Source of the DNA: Pseudomonas fluorescens
GTDB taxonomy: Bacteria; Pseudomonadota; Gammaproteobacteria; Pseudomonadales; Pseudomonadaceae
Reading direction: 5' to 3'
DNA length: 64,000 nt
Assembly: GCF_019212185.1 (NCBI RefSeq)
Contig: NZ_CP078138.1
Span: forward strand, 2,338,501-2,402,500
Below are positions 9,787 through 18,841 of the stretch, piece by piece (positions within the stretch are counted from its first letter, which is position 1; each line of letters begins with the position of its first letter). A program made the position numbers and the translations under genes. The notes under the pieces were generated by a model, which did no database searches, was not told the origin of the DNA, and saw only the letters and a list, made by a program, of their open reading frames with translations.

Positions 9787-10704
9787 ATGTCAGCAAAAGT
9801 AGCAGTAGTAGGCAGTTTGAATATGGATCTGGTGACCCGGGCGCCGCGTCTGCCGGTGGGCGGGGAAACCCTGATTGGCCATTCCTTTGCCACGGTCTCT
9901 GGCGGCAAGGGTGCCAACCAGGCAGTTGCCGCGGCCCGTCTCGGGGCGCAGGTATCGATGCTCGGCTGTGTCGGCAGCGACGCCTATGGCGCCGAGTTGC
10001 GTGACGCGCTGCTGGTCGAGGGCATTGATTGCCAGGCGGTCAGCCGTGTCGAGGGTGCGAGTGGTGTGGCGTTGATTGTGGTCGATGACCAAAGCCAGAA
10101 CGCAATCGTGATTGTTGCCGGTGCCAACGGTGCGCTGACACCGACCCTGATCGATCAGTTCGATCCGGTGCTGCAGGCGGCACAGGTGGTCATCTGTCAG
10201 TTGGAAGTGCCTGACGCCACGGTGGGACATGTCCTGCAGCGCGCGCGGGAGTTGGGCAAGACCGTCATACTCAATCCGGCCCCGGCCAGTCGACCGCTGC
10301 CAGCCCACTGGTACGCTTGCATCGATTACCTGATCCCCAATGAAAGCGAAGCCTCGGCGTTGAGCGGTTTACCCGTGGACTCCCGGGAGACTGCCGAAAC
10401 GGCCGCGAGCCGCTTGATTGCAATGGGCACGGGCAAGGTGATCATCACCCTTGGTGCTCAGGGGGCACTGTTTGCCGATGGCCACGGCTTCACACATTTC
10501 CCGGCGCCCAAGGTCAAGGCGGTCGACACCACGGCGGCTGGCGACACCTTTGTCGGTGGCTTCGCTGCGGCGCTGGCGGCGGGCAAAAGCGAGGCTGAGG
10601 CGATTGGTTTCGGCCAGATCGCGGCGGCGTTGTCGGTGACCCGTGCCGGCGCCCAACCTTCGATTCCGACGCTGTCCGACGTCCAGGCCTTCAAACCCTC
10701 ATGA
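9787..10704 (+). CDS. rbsK: Ribokinase
   Basis: A 305-residue PfkB-family kinase that phosphorylates ribose to ribose-5-phosphate. Signature 1 (Gly-Gly-Lys-Gly-Ala-Asn-Gln-Ala) lies near residue 38. The C-terminal signature [12 protein letters not shown] (about 245-256) carries the catalytic Asp. It follows rbsR by 23 bases. Its stop overlaps the rbsD start by 4 bases. Confidence 0.93.
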   Translation: MSAKVAVVGSLNMDLVTRAPRLPVGGETLIGHSFATVSGGKGANQAVAAARLGAQVSMLGCVGSDAYGAELRDALLVEGIDCQAVSRVEGASGVALIVVDDQSQNAIVIVAGANGALTPTLIDQFDPVLQAAQVVICQLEVPDATVGHVLQRARELGKTVILNPAPASRPLPAHWYACIDYLIPNESEASALSGLPVDSRETAETAASRLIAMGTGKVIITLGAQGALFADGHGFTHFPAPKVKAVDTTAAGDTFVGGFAAALAAGKSEAEAIGFGQIAAALSVTRAGAQPSIPTLSDVQAFKPS

Positions 10705-11105
10705 AAAAGACTCCACTGCTTAACATTGCCTTGTCGCGTCTAATCGCCTCGCTCGGTCATGGCGATGTGCTGGTAATCGGTGACGCCGGTTTACCCGTGC
10801 CGCCTGGCGTCGAGTTGATCGACCTGGCCCTGACTCAGGGCATTCCCGACTTCATCAGCACCCTGAACGTGGTGCTCAGCGAGATGCAGGTGGAAAGCCA
10901 TGTGCTCGCCGACGAAATCCTGCAAGCCCGTCCCGCACCGTTACAGGCGCTCGAACAGCTGTCAGTCCAGGGGGCGATCGGCCAGCGGCGTTTACTCAGC
11001 CATGAGGCATTCAAGCAACTCAGCCGGCAGGCACGAGCGATTGTTCGTACGGGCGAGTGTCAGCCGTACTGCAACATCGCCCTGATCGCCGGAGTGACCT
11101 TCTAA
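10701..11105 (+). CDS. rbsD: D-ribose pyranase
   Basis: A 134-residue RbsD/FucU-family mutarotase that converts beta-pyranose to beta-furanose ribose, the form ribokinase needs. The catalytic His20 is present in Leu-Gly-His-Gly-Asp, followed by Asp-Ala-Gly-Leu-Pro-Val-Pro. The C-terminus has the family's [10 protein letters not shown] segment. It is coupled to rbsK by ATGA overlap. Confidence 0.92.
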   Translation: MKKTPLLNIALSRLIASLGHGDVLVIGDAGLPVPPGVELIDLALTQGIPDFISTLNVVLSEMQVESHVLADEILQARPAPLQALEQLSVQGAIGQRRLLSHEAFKQLSRQARAIVRTGECQPYCNIALIAGVTF

Positions 11106-11141
11106 CTCGGATTCGCTTCACTCATGCACAAGGAACGCGCC

Positions 11142-12170
11142 ATGCAACGCTATGCTCAACGACTGTGCCTTTCACTCCGGAGCCTGCTGCTTTTGACTCT
11201 GCTAACCGCTACCGGCGCCCACGCGGCGCAAAAAATCGAACTGATCATCGACACGGACCCGGGGGCGGACGACGTCGTGGCGTTGCTGTTCGCCCTGGCA
11301 TCGCCAGAGGAGTTGAACATTCGCGCCCTGACCGCGGTGGCGGGCAATGTGCGCCTGGACAAGACGTCGCGAAATGCGCGTCTGGCCCAGGAGTGGGCAG
11401 GGCGCGAGGAGGTGCCGGTCTATGCTGGCGCGCCTAAACCGCTCATGCGCACGCCCATCTATGCCGAGGATATCCATGGCATGGAAGGTCTGTCCGGCGT
11501 GTCGGTGCATGAGCCCAAGGCCGGGCTGGCAGCGGGCAACGCCGTCAACTACCTGATCGACACCTTGCGTGCCGCCGAGCCCCACAGCATCACCATTGCC
11601 ATGCTCGGACCGCAGACCAACCTGGCGCTGGCGTTGATCCAGGCGCCGGACATCACCCAGGGCATCAAGGAAGTGGTGATCATGGGCGGGGCGCACTTCA
11701 ATGGCGGCAACATCACCCCGGTCGCCGAGTTCAACCTGTTCGCCGACCCGCAGGCCGCCGAAGTGGTGCTCAAGAGCGGGGTCAAGCTCACCTACCTGCC
11801 GCTGGACGTGACCCACAAGATCCTCACCAGCGAGGCGCGCCTCAAGCAGATCGCGGCCTTGAACAACCGCGCCAGCAAACTGGTGGGGGGCATTCTTAAC
11901 GAGTACGTCAAAGGCGACATGGAGCACTACGGCTTGCCTGGTGGACCGGTGCATGACGCCACGGTCATCGCCTATCTGCTCAAGCCTGAGCTGTTCAGTG
12001 GTCGTGAGGTCAATGTGGTGATCGACAGTCGTGAAGGGCCAACCTTCGGCCAGACCATCGTCGATTGGTACGATGGCCTCAAGGCGCCGAAAAATGCGTT
12101 CTGGGTCGAGAGTGGCGATGCGCAGGGCTTTTTCGATCTGCTGACCGAGCGCCTCGCCCGCCTGAAGTAA
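11142..12170 (+). CDS. Secreted nucleoside hydrolase (IunH-like)
   Basis: A 342-residue inosine-uridine-type nucleoside hydrolase. Mature residues begin with the Ca-binding Asp-Thr-Asp-Pro-Gly-Ala-Asp-Asp motif. The active-site His-Asp pair is seen in Val-His-Asp-Ala-Thr-Val near residue 270. A signal peptide (Leu-rich segment ending Ala-His-Ala-Ala) places it in the periplasm. The ATG at 11142 is preferred, with AAGGA 7 bases upstream; an upstream ATG at 11124 would lengthen the signal. As the last gene of the rbs operon it would release ribose from nucleosides for RbsBAC import. Confidence 0.9.
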   Translation: MQRYAQRLCLSLRSLLLLTLLTATGAHAAQKIELIIDTDPGADDVVALLFALASPEELNIRALTAVAGNVRLDKTSRNARLAQEWAGREEVPVYAGAPKPLMRTPIYAEDIHGMEGLSGVSVHEPKAGLAAGNAVNYLIDTLRAAEPHSITIAMLGPQTNLALALIQAPDITQGIKEVVIMGGAHFNGGNITPVAEFNLFADPQAAEVVLKSGVKLTYLPLDVTHKILTSEARLKQIAALNNRASKLVGGILNEYVKGDMEHYGLPGGPVHDATVIAYLLKPELFSGREVNVVIDSREGPTFGQTIVDWYDGLKAPKNAFWVESGDAQGFFDLLTERLARLK

Positions 12171-12178
12171 GTTGCACC

Positions 12179-12391
12179 TCAGGCCTGTTCGGACGCTGGG
12201 GCCAGCTTCTGCCCTAGTGGGTATTTTTCGAGAATTTGCGCAATAAAGGTATGGGCTGCTTCGGCGCCAAGGGCCTTGACGAGCAGGTCGATGCTGAGGA
12301 GCGCAAGTTCTTCCGGGCTGCCAGGGCTGTAGGAACTATGGCCCTGTGGCCAATTAACTTTGATGGCGGCTTCGATGCTTACGCTGTTCAT
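12179..12391 (-). CDS. Small hypothetical protein
   Basis: A 70-residue acidic, helical protein with no signal peptide and no recognised domain. It is convergent with the nucleoside hydrolase gene, with 8 bases between stops. Codon use resembles its neighbours. The ribosome site before the ATG is weak. Confidence 0.6.
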   Translation of the reverse strand: MNSVSIEAAIKVNWPQGHSSYSPGSPEELALLSIDLLVKALGAEAAHTFIAQILEKYPLGQKLAPASEQA

Positions 12392-12523
12392 GGTGATGCT
12401 CGTGAAGTAGGAAAGGTCTGAGTGTCGAGTTAACCATTTTGTGCCGCGTTTGGCACTCCGACTTAGGCAGCAACGCAGGGCTATGCGACACTTGGTCTTT
12501 GATCAACGTTCAGGAACCTGGTT

Positions 12524-12829
12524 GTGCAGATCGATTTGAACACGCCTGACGGCCTGACTCTCGAGGCCGTTCGCCAATTGCTGGCTTCTGCCAGCGATGA
12601 TGAACACACCCAGCTGCGGGTGACCAAGGGCGGTATTGCCTACATTTCGTCAGGGGTGGTGGGCGGTACCGACATTGACCACCTACTATTTCGCCTGGAA
12701 ACCTGGGCAAAAGGATCCGGCTATGTCGGACGAGTCGCTGCCAGTGATGAAGTCTGGGTCATGCAGATCTTCAACGCGCTAAAAGAAAACTGGCCCAATC
12801 CTCCCTACGATTACATTGATGTTTACTGA
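12524..12829 (+). CDS. Small hypothetical protein
   Basis: A 101-residue protein starting at GTG, with AGGA 8 bases upstream. It has the alternating alpha/beta look of a small cytosolic fold and ends Pro-Pro-Tyr-Asp-Tyr-Ile-Asp-Val-Tyr. No transmembrane or signal segment is present. I do not recognise the family. It stands alone between a convergent and a tandem gene. Confidence 0.65.
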   Translation: MQIDLNTPDGLTLEAVRQLLASASDDEHTQLRVTKGGIAYISSGVVGGTDIDHLLFRLETWAKGSGYVGRVAASDEVWVMQIFNALKENWPNPPYDYIDVY

Positions 12830-12999
12830 GTGCTGTTCATATTCAGTCACGATTGTGCGCTGAACAGGGCCGGGAGGCTCAGGCAAACTTGCGCGTTCGA
12901 CGTCCGGGAGGGCAAGGTGATGGCCGCTACCCTGAACCAAACGTCTCGACGATGGTCGGTTGTTGCACGAATTCAGCTTAATTATTGAAAGGAGGCGTC

Positions 13000-13314
13000 A
13001 TGCCTTGGAAGCTCGCGTCATTGGGTACTGTGCTGGCGGTTGCCATGTTGGCCGGTTGCACCGCCACGTCTGAATCGGCCAAGGGCCCTGTCGCAGCCGA
13101 GGCTGGCAGCGGTCGCTGTGACGCAACGGCGGCCGAGTTCACCCTGGGCAAGAAGGCTTCGCCGCAATTGCTCGAAGAGGCCCGCACCCGCTCCGGCTCG
13201 CAAAGCGCAAGGATCCTGCGGCCGAACGACATGATCACCCTGGAATACCGCTCCGATCGCCTGAACCTGAATACCGACGCCAACCTGGTGATCAACCGGG
13301 TCAACTGCGGCTGA
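13000..13314 (+). CDS. I78-family peptidase inhibitor lipoprotein
   Basis: A 104-residue protein with a lipobox (Met-Leu-Ala-Gly-Cys at about residues 16-20). The mature part shows the I78 inhibitor pattern: Cys-Asp-Ala, Ala-Arg...Ser-Gly, Arg-Ile-Leu-Arg-Pro-Asn-Asp-Met-Ile-Thr and a C-terminal Arg-Leu-Asn...Cys-Gly, the two Cys probably forming a disulfide. The family is related to potato-inhibitor-like serine protease inhibitors. The ATG at 13000 follows AGGAGG; an in-frame TTG at 12985 is less likely. Confidence 0.8.
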   Translation: MPWKLASLGTVLAVAMLAGCTATSESAKGPVAAEAGSGRCDATAAEFTLGKKASPQLLEEARTRSGSQSARILRPNDMITLEYRSDRLNLNTDANLVINRVNCG

Positions 13315-13337
13315 TCGCAGCAGGTTTTGTATCGCCC

Positions 13338-13371
13338 ATAAAAAACCCCGTCACTTGGACGGGGTTTTTTT
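13338..13371. terminator. Bidirectional intrinsic terminator
   Basis: AAAAAACCCCGTC and GACGGGGTTTTTT form a stem around a 4-base loop, with T-runs on both strands. It separates the I78 gene (+) from the cold-shock gene (-). Confidence 0.93.
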
Positions 13372-13385
13372 AGTGCGCCGAGAAA

Positions 13386-13598
13386 TTACTCTGGGCGAAC
13401 CTGTGCAGCTTGCATACCCTTTTGGCCTTTCTCAGCCACGAAGGAAACGGTTTGGCCTTCTTTCAGGCTTTTGAAACCGTCGCTTTCGATAGCTTTGAAG
13501 TGTACGAACAGGTCGTCACCGCCACCTTGAGGAGTGATGAAGCCGAAGCCTTTTTCATCGTTGAACCATTTAACGGTGCCGGTTTGGCGATTAGACAT
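13386..13598 (-). CDS. Cold-shock domain protein (CspA family)
   Basis: A 70-residue single cold-shock domain. The RNP1 motif Lys-Gly-Phe-Gly-Phe-Ile and RNP2 Asp-Leu-Phe-Val-His-Phe are intact, so it should bind single-stranded nucleic acid as an RNA chaperone. The ATG at 13598 gives the canonical [12 protein letters not shown] start; the upstream open frame is the untranslated leader. It resembles the CapB/CspD-type proteins of Pseudomonas; the subtype cannot be settled by eye. Confidence 0.95.
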   Translation of the reverse strand: MSNRQTGTVKWFNDEKGFGFITPQGGGDDLFVHFKAIESDGFKSLKEGQTVSFVAEKGQKGMQAAQVRPE

Positions 13599-13833
13599 GG
13601 TGTATCTCCAAGAAACATATATTTTCAGTAGTACTGTGCTGCTCAGGCCAACTGGGCACACCCGGGTATCATAGTCGAAATGTTCGACTTGGCACCCCCC
13701 CGACAGCACTGTTTGCCAGACAGTTGCGCATTCTTTCCGCTTTGAAACGGCTGGAGGCCCCGGTTTACAAGGGTTTCAGTCGAAAACAAAAGCCATAAAA
13801 AAAGCTGAAAAAGCTGTCTGAAATGTAGTTTTT

Positions 13834-13879
13834 GGCAGTTTTTTCGCCGGTTTCGGTAGGTTGGGGCGGAAAAACTGCC
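13834..13879. repeat. Long inverted repeat (stem-loop)
   Basis: Arms 13834-13848 and 13865-13879 pair over 15 bp with one mismatch (GGCAGTTTTT against AAAAACTGCC, then CGCC against GGCG). It sits 11 bases beyond the stop of the minus-strand gene at 13891 and upstream of the cold-shock gene, so it may end or stabilise that transcript. No terminal T-run follows. Confidence 0.55.
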
Positions 13880-13890
13880 TGGAAAAATCG

Positions 13891-14190
13891 TTATCGCTGG
13901 GCCTTGCAGGAGGCAATCGCCGCTTGGGCTTTCTGAACCAGTTCAGGCGACGGAGCTTGCTCTTTGCTCATGAGTTGCTTGATTTCGTCGGTGGAAAACT
14001 TTTTATCCAGTTCGTTTGCGCCGCACGCGCAATGCTTGTCGGCATTAGCTTTGCCAATGGTTTTTTCGGCGGCGCCGCTGCAATCCTTCATGAAGTCAGC
14101 GCGCATCCCGGCAGGCCATGCCGCATGAGCACTCAACGGCAACAACATGGCCAATGGCGCGGCCAAGGCGAAAAGTCTCGTAAGACGCAT
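13891..14190 (-). CDS. Small periplasmic protein, function unknown
   Basis: A 99-residue protein with a clear signal peptide (residues 1-23, ending Ala-His-Ala-Ala). The mature part has four Cys (Asp-Cys-Ser, His-Cys-Ala-Cys, Ser-Cys-Lys), two in a Cys-Ala-Cys pair, suggesting disulfides or metal binding, and is otherwise helical and Lys/Ala-rich. No catalytic motif is recognised. Confidence 0.75.
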   Translation of the reverse strand: MRLTRLFALAAPLAMLLPLSAHAAWPAGMRADFMKDCSGAAEKTIGKANADKHCACGANELDKKFSTDEIKQLMSKEQAPSPELVQKAQAAIASCKAQR

Positions 14191-14575
14191 GAGAAAAACT
14201 CCTGAGGGTCAGTTAAGTGTCGCGATTCTCAGGGCATTTGAGGCGCTTCGTACACCTCAAGTTCAGTTTTGCCCGGTATTTGCCCTGAATTCCCTTACCG
14301 CGCAACGTGTGCGCAGCGGTGACCGTTCATCTGTGCTAGGATTCCCCGCTTGGATATTTTCAGGCCCTGGATGATCTGTTCTCCGGCGCGGTCAATGTCC
14401 GAATAACCCTGATTTGATCTCCAGTCACTCTGGTTCGGTTCCCGGTTGGCCGCAAGGCTCCTGCCGCTGTAAGGCAGGCGTTCATCATTGAATGGCCTGG
14501 ACTGAGTCGCGTACTGGCTGCTCATCCCAACCCACGTGACCTTTGGTAGGGGTCACCACTAGGAGAGGAGGCGCC
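14191..14575. other. Non-coding upstream region of thrS
   Basis: No convincing gene. It should hold the promoter of the translation operon. A short stem (CTGCC/GGCAG around 14460-14475) is visible in the probable leader. GGAGAGGAGG-like purines immediately precede the thrS ATG at 14576. Confidence 0.5.
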
Positions 14576-16498
14576 ATGCCCACTATTACTCTTCCCGACG
14601 GCAGTCAACGTTCGTTCGATCATCCGGTATCCGTAGCCGAAGTCGCCGCCTCCATTGGCGCCGGCCTGGCCAAGGCCACCGTGGCCGGCAAGGTCAACGG
14701 CAAGCTGGTCGATGCCTGCGATGTCATCGATAGCGACGCTACGCTGCAAATCATTACGCCCAAAGACGAAGAGGGGCTGGAAATCATTCGCCACTCTTGC
14801 GCGCACCTGATTGGCCACGCGGTCAAACAGCTGTACCCAACGGCGAAAATGGTGATCGGTCCGGTCATTGAAGAAGGCTTCTATTACGACATCGCCTACG
14901 AGCGTCCTTTCACTCCGGACGACCTGGCCGCCATCGAACAGCGCATGCACCTGCTGATCGAAAAAGATTACGACGTCATCAAGAAAGTCACTCCGCGTGC
15001 TGAAGTGATCGATGTGTTCTCCCAGCGCGGCGAAGATTACAAGCTGCGCCTGGTCGAGGACATGCCGAGCGAACAGGCCATGGGCCTGTATTACCACGAA
15101 GAATATGTCGACATGTGCCGCGGTCCGCACGTGCCGAATACCCGTTTCCTGAAGTCCTTCAAGCTGACCAAGCTCTCCGGCGCCTACTGGCGCGGTGATG
15201 CCAAGAATGAGCAGCTGCAGCGCGTCTACGGCACCGCCTGGGCCGACAAGAAGCAACTGGCGGCTTACATCCAGCGTATCGAAGAAGCTGAAAAGCGCGA
15301 CCATCGCAAGATCGGCAAGCGTCTTGGCCTGTTCCATACCCAGGAAGAAGCCCCGGGCATGGTGTTCTGGCACCCGAACGGCTGGACCCTGTACCAGGTA
15401 CTCGAGCAGTACATGCGCAAGGTACAGCGTGAAAACGGCTACCTGGAGATCAAGACGCCGCAAGTGGTTGACCGTAGCCTGTGGGAGAAATCCGGGCACT
15501 GGGCCAACTACGCCGACAACATGTTCACCACTGAGTCGGAAAGCCGCGACTACGCCATCAAGCCGATGAACTGCCCGTGCCACGTGCAGGTGTTCAACCA
15601 GGGCTTGAAGAGCTACCGCGAACTGCCGATGCGTCTGGCCGAGTTTGGTGCCTGCCACCGTAACGAGCCGTCGGGTGCCCTGCACGGCATTATGCGCGTC
15701 CGTGCCTTTACCCAGGACGATGCCCACATCTTCTGCACCGAAGAGCAGATGCAGGCCGAATCCGCTGCGTTTATCAAGCTGACCATGGATGTCTACGCCG
15801 ACTTTGGCTTTAAAGACATCGAGATGAAGCTGTCCACTCGTCCGGAAAAACGCGTTGGTTCCGACGAATTGTGGGATCGCGCCGAATCGGCACTGGCCGC
15901 AGCGCTAGACAGTGCGGGCCTTGCGTACGATCTGCAGCCGGGCGAGGGTGCTTTCTACGGTCCGAAGATCGAGTTCTCGCTAAAAGATTGCCTTGGTCGT
16001 GTCTGGCAATGTGGTACCTTGCAGCTCGATTTTAACCTGCCAATCCGTCTGGGAGCCGAATACGTCTCCGAAGACAACAGTCGCAAGCACCCGGTCATGC
16101 TGCACCGGGCGATCCTCGGATCCTTCGAGCGTTTCGTCGGCATCCTGATCGAGCACTACGAGGGCGCGTTCCCCGCATGGCTGGCTCCGACCCAGGCAGT
16201 GATCATGAATATCACTGATAAACAGGCAGATTTTGCGGCTGAGGTTGAAAAAACTCTCAACCAAAGCGGTTTTCGTGCCAAGTCTGACTTGAGAAATGAA
16301 AAGATCGGCTTTAAAATCCGCGAGCATACTTTGCTCAAGGTTCCTTATCTCTTGGTTATCGGAGATCGGGAAGTCGAGATGCAGACTGTCGCTGTGCGTA
16401 CTCGTGAAGGTGCTGACCTGGGCTCGATGCCCGTCGCCCAGTTCGCTGAGTTTCTCGCGCAAGCGGTTTCCCGGCGTGGTCGCCCAGATTCGGAGTAA
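14576..16498 (+). CDS. thrS: Threonyl-tRNA synthetase
   Basis: A 640-residue class II aminoacyl-tRNA synthetase that charges tRNA-Thr. The order is TGS domain (residues 1-60), tRNA_SAD editing domain with His-Ser-Cys-Ala-His (HxxxH-like zinc site) near 73 and Cys-Arg-Gly-Pro-His near 182, catalytic core with Met-Asn-Cys-Pro-Cys-His and Phe-Arg/Arg-Asn-Glu-Pro motif 2, then an anticodon-binding domain. The ATG at 14576 gives the usual Met-Pro-Thr-Ile-Thr-Leu-Pro start. It is first in the thrS-infC-rpmI-rplT-pheST-ihfA block. Confidence 0.97.
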   Translation: MPTITLPDGSQRSFDHPVSVAEVAASIGAGLAKATVAGKVNGKLVDACDVIDSDATLQIITPKDEEGLEIIRHSCAHLIGHAVKQLYPTAKMVIGPVIEEGFYYDIAYERPFTPDDLAAIEQRMHLLIEKDYDVIKKVTPRAEVIDVFSQRGEDYKLRLVEDMPSEQAMGLYYHEEYVDMCRGPHVPNTRFLKSFKLTKLSGAYWRGDAKNEQLQRVYGTAWADKKQLAAYIQRIEEAEKRDHRKIGKRLGLFHTQEEAPGMVFWHPNGWTLYQVLEQYMRKVQRENGYLEIKTPQVVDRSLWEKSGHWANYADNMFTTESESRDYAIKPMNCPCHVQVFNQGLKSYRELPMRLAEFGACHRNEPSGALHGIMRVRAFTQDDAHIFCTEEQMQAESAAFIKLTMDVYADFGFKDIEMKLSTRPEKRVGSDELWDRAESALAAALDSAGLAYDLQPGEGAFYGPKIEFSLKDCLGRVWQCGTLQLDFNLPIRLGAEYVSEDNSRKHPVMLHRAILGSFERFVGILIEHYEGAFPAWLAPTQAVIMNITDKQADFAAEVEKTLNQSGFRAKSDLRNEKIGFKIREHTLLKVPYLLVIGDREVEMQTVAVRTREGADLGSMPVAQFAEFLAQAVSRRGRPDSE

Positions 16499-17049
16499 TT
16501 ATTATTAAGCGTGAAATGAGACAAGATAAACGAGCTGCACCGAAAGCCCCGATCAACGAGAATATCTCGGCACGCGAGGTTCGGTTAATTGGGGCTGAAG
16601 GCGAGCAGCTTGGGATTGTGTCAATTGAAGACGCGCTTCTTAAGGCTGAAGAAGCCAAGCTCGATTTGGTGGAAATTTCCGCCGATGCAGTACCTCCTGT
16701 TTGCAAGCTGATGGACTACGGCAAATCGATCTTCGAAAAGAAGAAGCAGGTTGCCGCGGCCAAGAAAAATCAGAAGCAGATCCAGGTTAAAGAAATCAAG
16801 TTTCGTCCAGGGACGGAGGAAGGGGATTACCAGGTAAAACTGCGCAACCTGGTACGTTTCCTGAGTGACGGGGACAGGGCCAAGGTATCCTTGCGATTCC
16901 GCGGCCGTGAGATGGCCCACCAGGAGCTGGGGATGGAACTCCTCAAGCGGGTTGAAGCTGACCTGCTCGAGTACGGTTCGGTCGAACAGCATCCTAAGAT
17001 GGAAGGACGCCAGCTGATCATGGTCATCGCCCCGAAAAAGAAGAAGTAA
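16498..17049 (+). CDS. infC: Translation initiation factor IF-3 (ATT start)
   Basis: IF-3 of about 183 residues, with the N-terminal domain (Ile-Asn-Glu-Asn-Ile, then Val-Arg-Leu-Ile-Gly), the Lys-rich linker and a C-terminal domain ending Ile-Ala-Pro-Lys-Lys-Lys-Lys. It splits 70S ribosomes and proofreads start codons. Three consecutive ATT codons (16498, 16501, 16504) overlap or follow the thrS stop; one is the start, as the rare AUU start is what lets IF-3 repress its own synthesis. I give 16498, which yields the usual MIIKREM N-terminus, but GGAG at 16492-16495 is spaced better for 16504. The ATG at 16516 is an internal Met. Confidence 0.93.
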   Translation: MIIKREMRQDKRAAPKAPINENISAREVRLIGAEGEQLGIVSIEDALLKAEEAKLDLVEISADAVPPVCKLMDYGKSIFEKKKQVAAAKKNQKQIQVKEIKFRPGTEEGDYQVKLRNLVRFLSDGDRAKVSLRFRGREMAHQELGMELLKRVEADLLEYGSVEQHPKMEGRQLIMVIAPKKKK

Positions 17050-17109
17050 TCAACAGGGCACGGCAGGCCTTCTGATTATGTTTATCAACTGAATGCGGAG
17101 TATCCGAAC

Positions 17110-17304
17110 ATGCCAAAAATGAAGACCAAAAGTGGTGCTGCTAAGCGGTTTCTGAAAACTGCTAACGGTATCAAGCACAAGCACGCTTTCAAGAGCCACA
17201 TCCTGACCAAAATGTCGACCAAGCGTAAGCGTCAACTGCGCGGTAGCAGCTTGCTGCACGCGTCTGACGTGGCAAAAGTCGAGCGCATGCTGCGCCTTCG
17301 TTAA
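17110..17304 (+). CDS. rpmI: 50S ribosomal protein L35
   Basis: A 64-residue basic protein with [12 protein letters not shown] near the start and Lys-Arg-Lys-Arg-Gln-Leu-Arg in the middle, the full L35 pattern and length. It lies between infC and rplT, as in most proteobacteria. Confidence 0.97.
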   Translation: MPKMKTKSGAAKRFLKTANGIKHKHAFKSHILTKMSTKRKRQLRGSSLLHASDVAKVERMLRLR

Positions 17305-17332
17305 TTTTAGTCAAGAATAGAGGAAGTAACTC

Positions 17333-17689
17333 ATGGCTCGTGTAAAGCGTGGCGTCATTGCCCGTAAGCGTCACAAAAAAATTCTGAAACTTGCTAAAGG
17401 CTACTACGGCGCTCGCTCGCGCGTATTCCGTGTTGCCAAGCAAGCGGTAATCAAGGCAGGCCAATACGCCTACCGTGACCGTCGTCAGAAAAAACGTCAG
17501 TTCCGCGCTCTGTGGATCGCTCGTATCAACGCTGGTGCTCGTATCAACGGTCTGTCCTACAGCCGTTTCATCGCCGGCCTGAAAAAAGCGTCCATCGAGA
17601 TCGACCGTAAGGTTCTGGCTGATCTGGCAGTGAACGAAAAAGCGGCGTTTGCTGCGATTGTCGAGAAAGCTAAAGCCATCCTGGCTTAA
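17333..17689 (+). CDS. rplT: 50S ribosomal protein L20
   Basis: A 118-residue ribosomal protein L20, needed early in 50S assembly. The start Ala-Arg-Val-Lys-Arg-Gly, the Arg/Lys-rich extension and the globular Ile-Asn-Gly-Leu-Ser-Tyr-Ser segment are typical. In E. coli L20 represses rpmI-rplT translation; I see no matching RNA site here by eye. Confidence 0.97.
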   Translation: MARVKRGVIARKRHKKILKLAKGYYGARSRVFRVAKQAVIKAGQYAYRDRRQKKRQFRALWIARINAGARINGLSYSRFIAGLKKASIEIDRKVLADLAVNEKAAFAAIVEKAKAILA

Positions 17690-17745
17690 GTACCCCCGAC
17701 AGTCACCAGGCCTCACCTCTGTGGGGTCCGGTGTTAAACGTCATA

Positions 17746-18815
<1,070 letters not shown>

Positions 18816-18841
18816 TCGTAACGAATTCTTAGGAGAGCAGG

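Noticed and set aside
14522..15727. 401-codon leftward frame opposite thrS
   Set aside because: Antisense shadow of threonyl-tRNA synthetase, whose own motifs are unambiguous.
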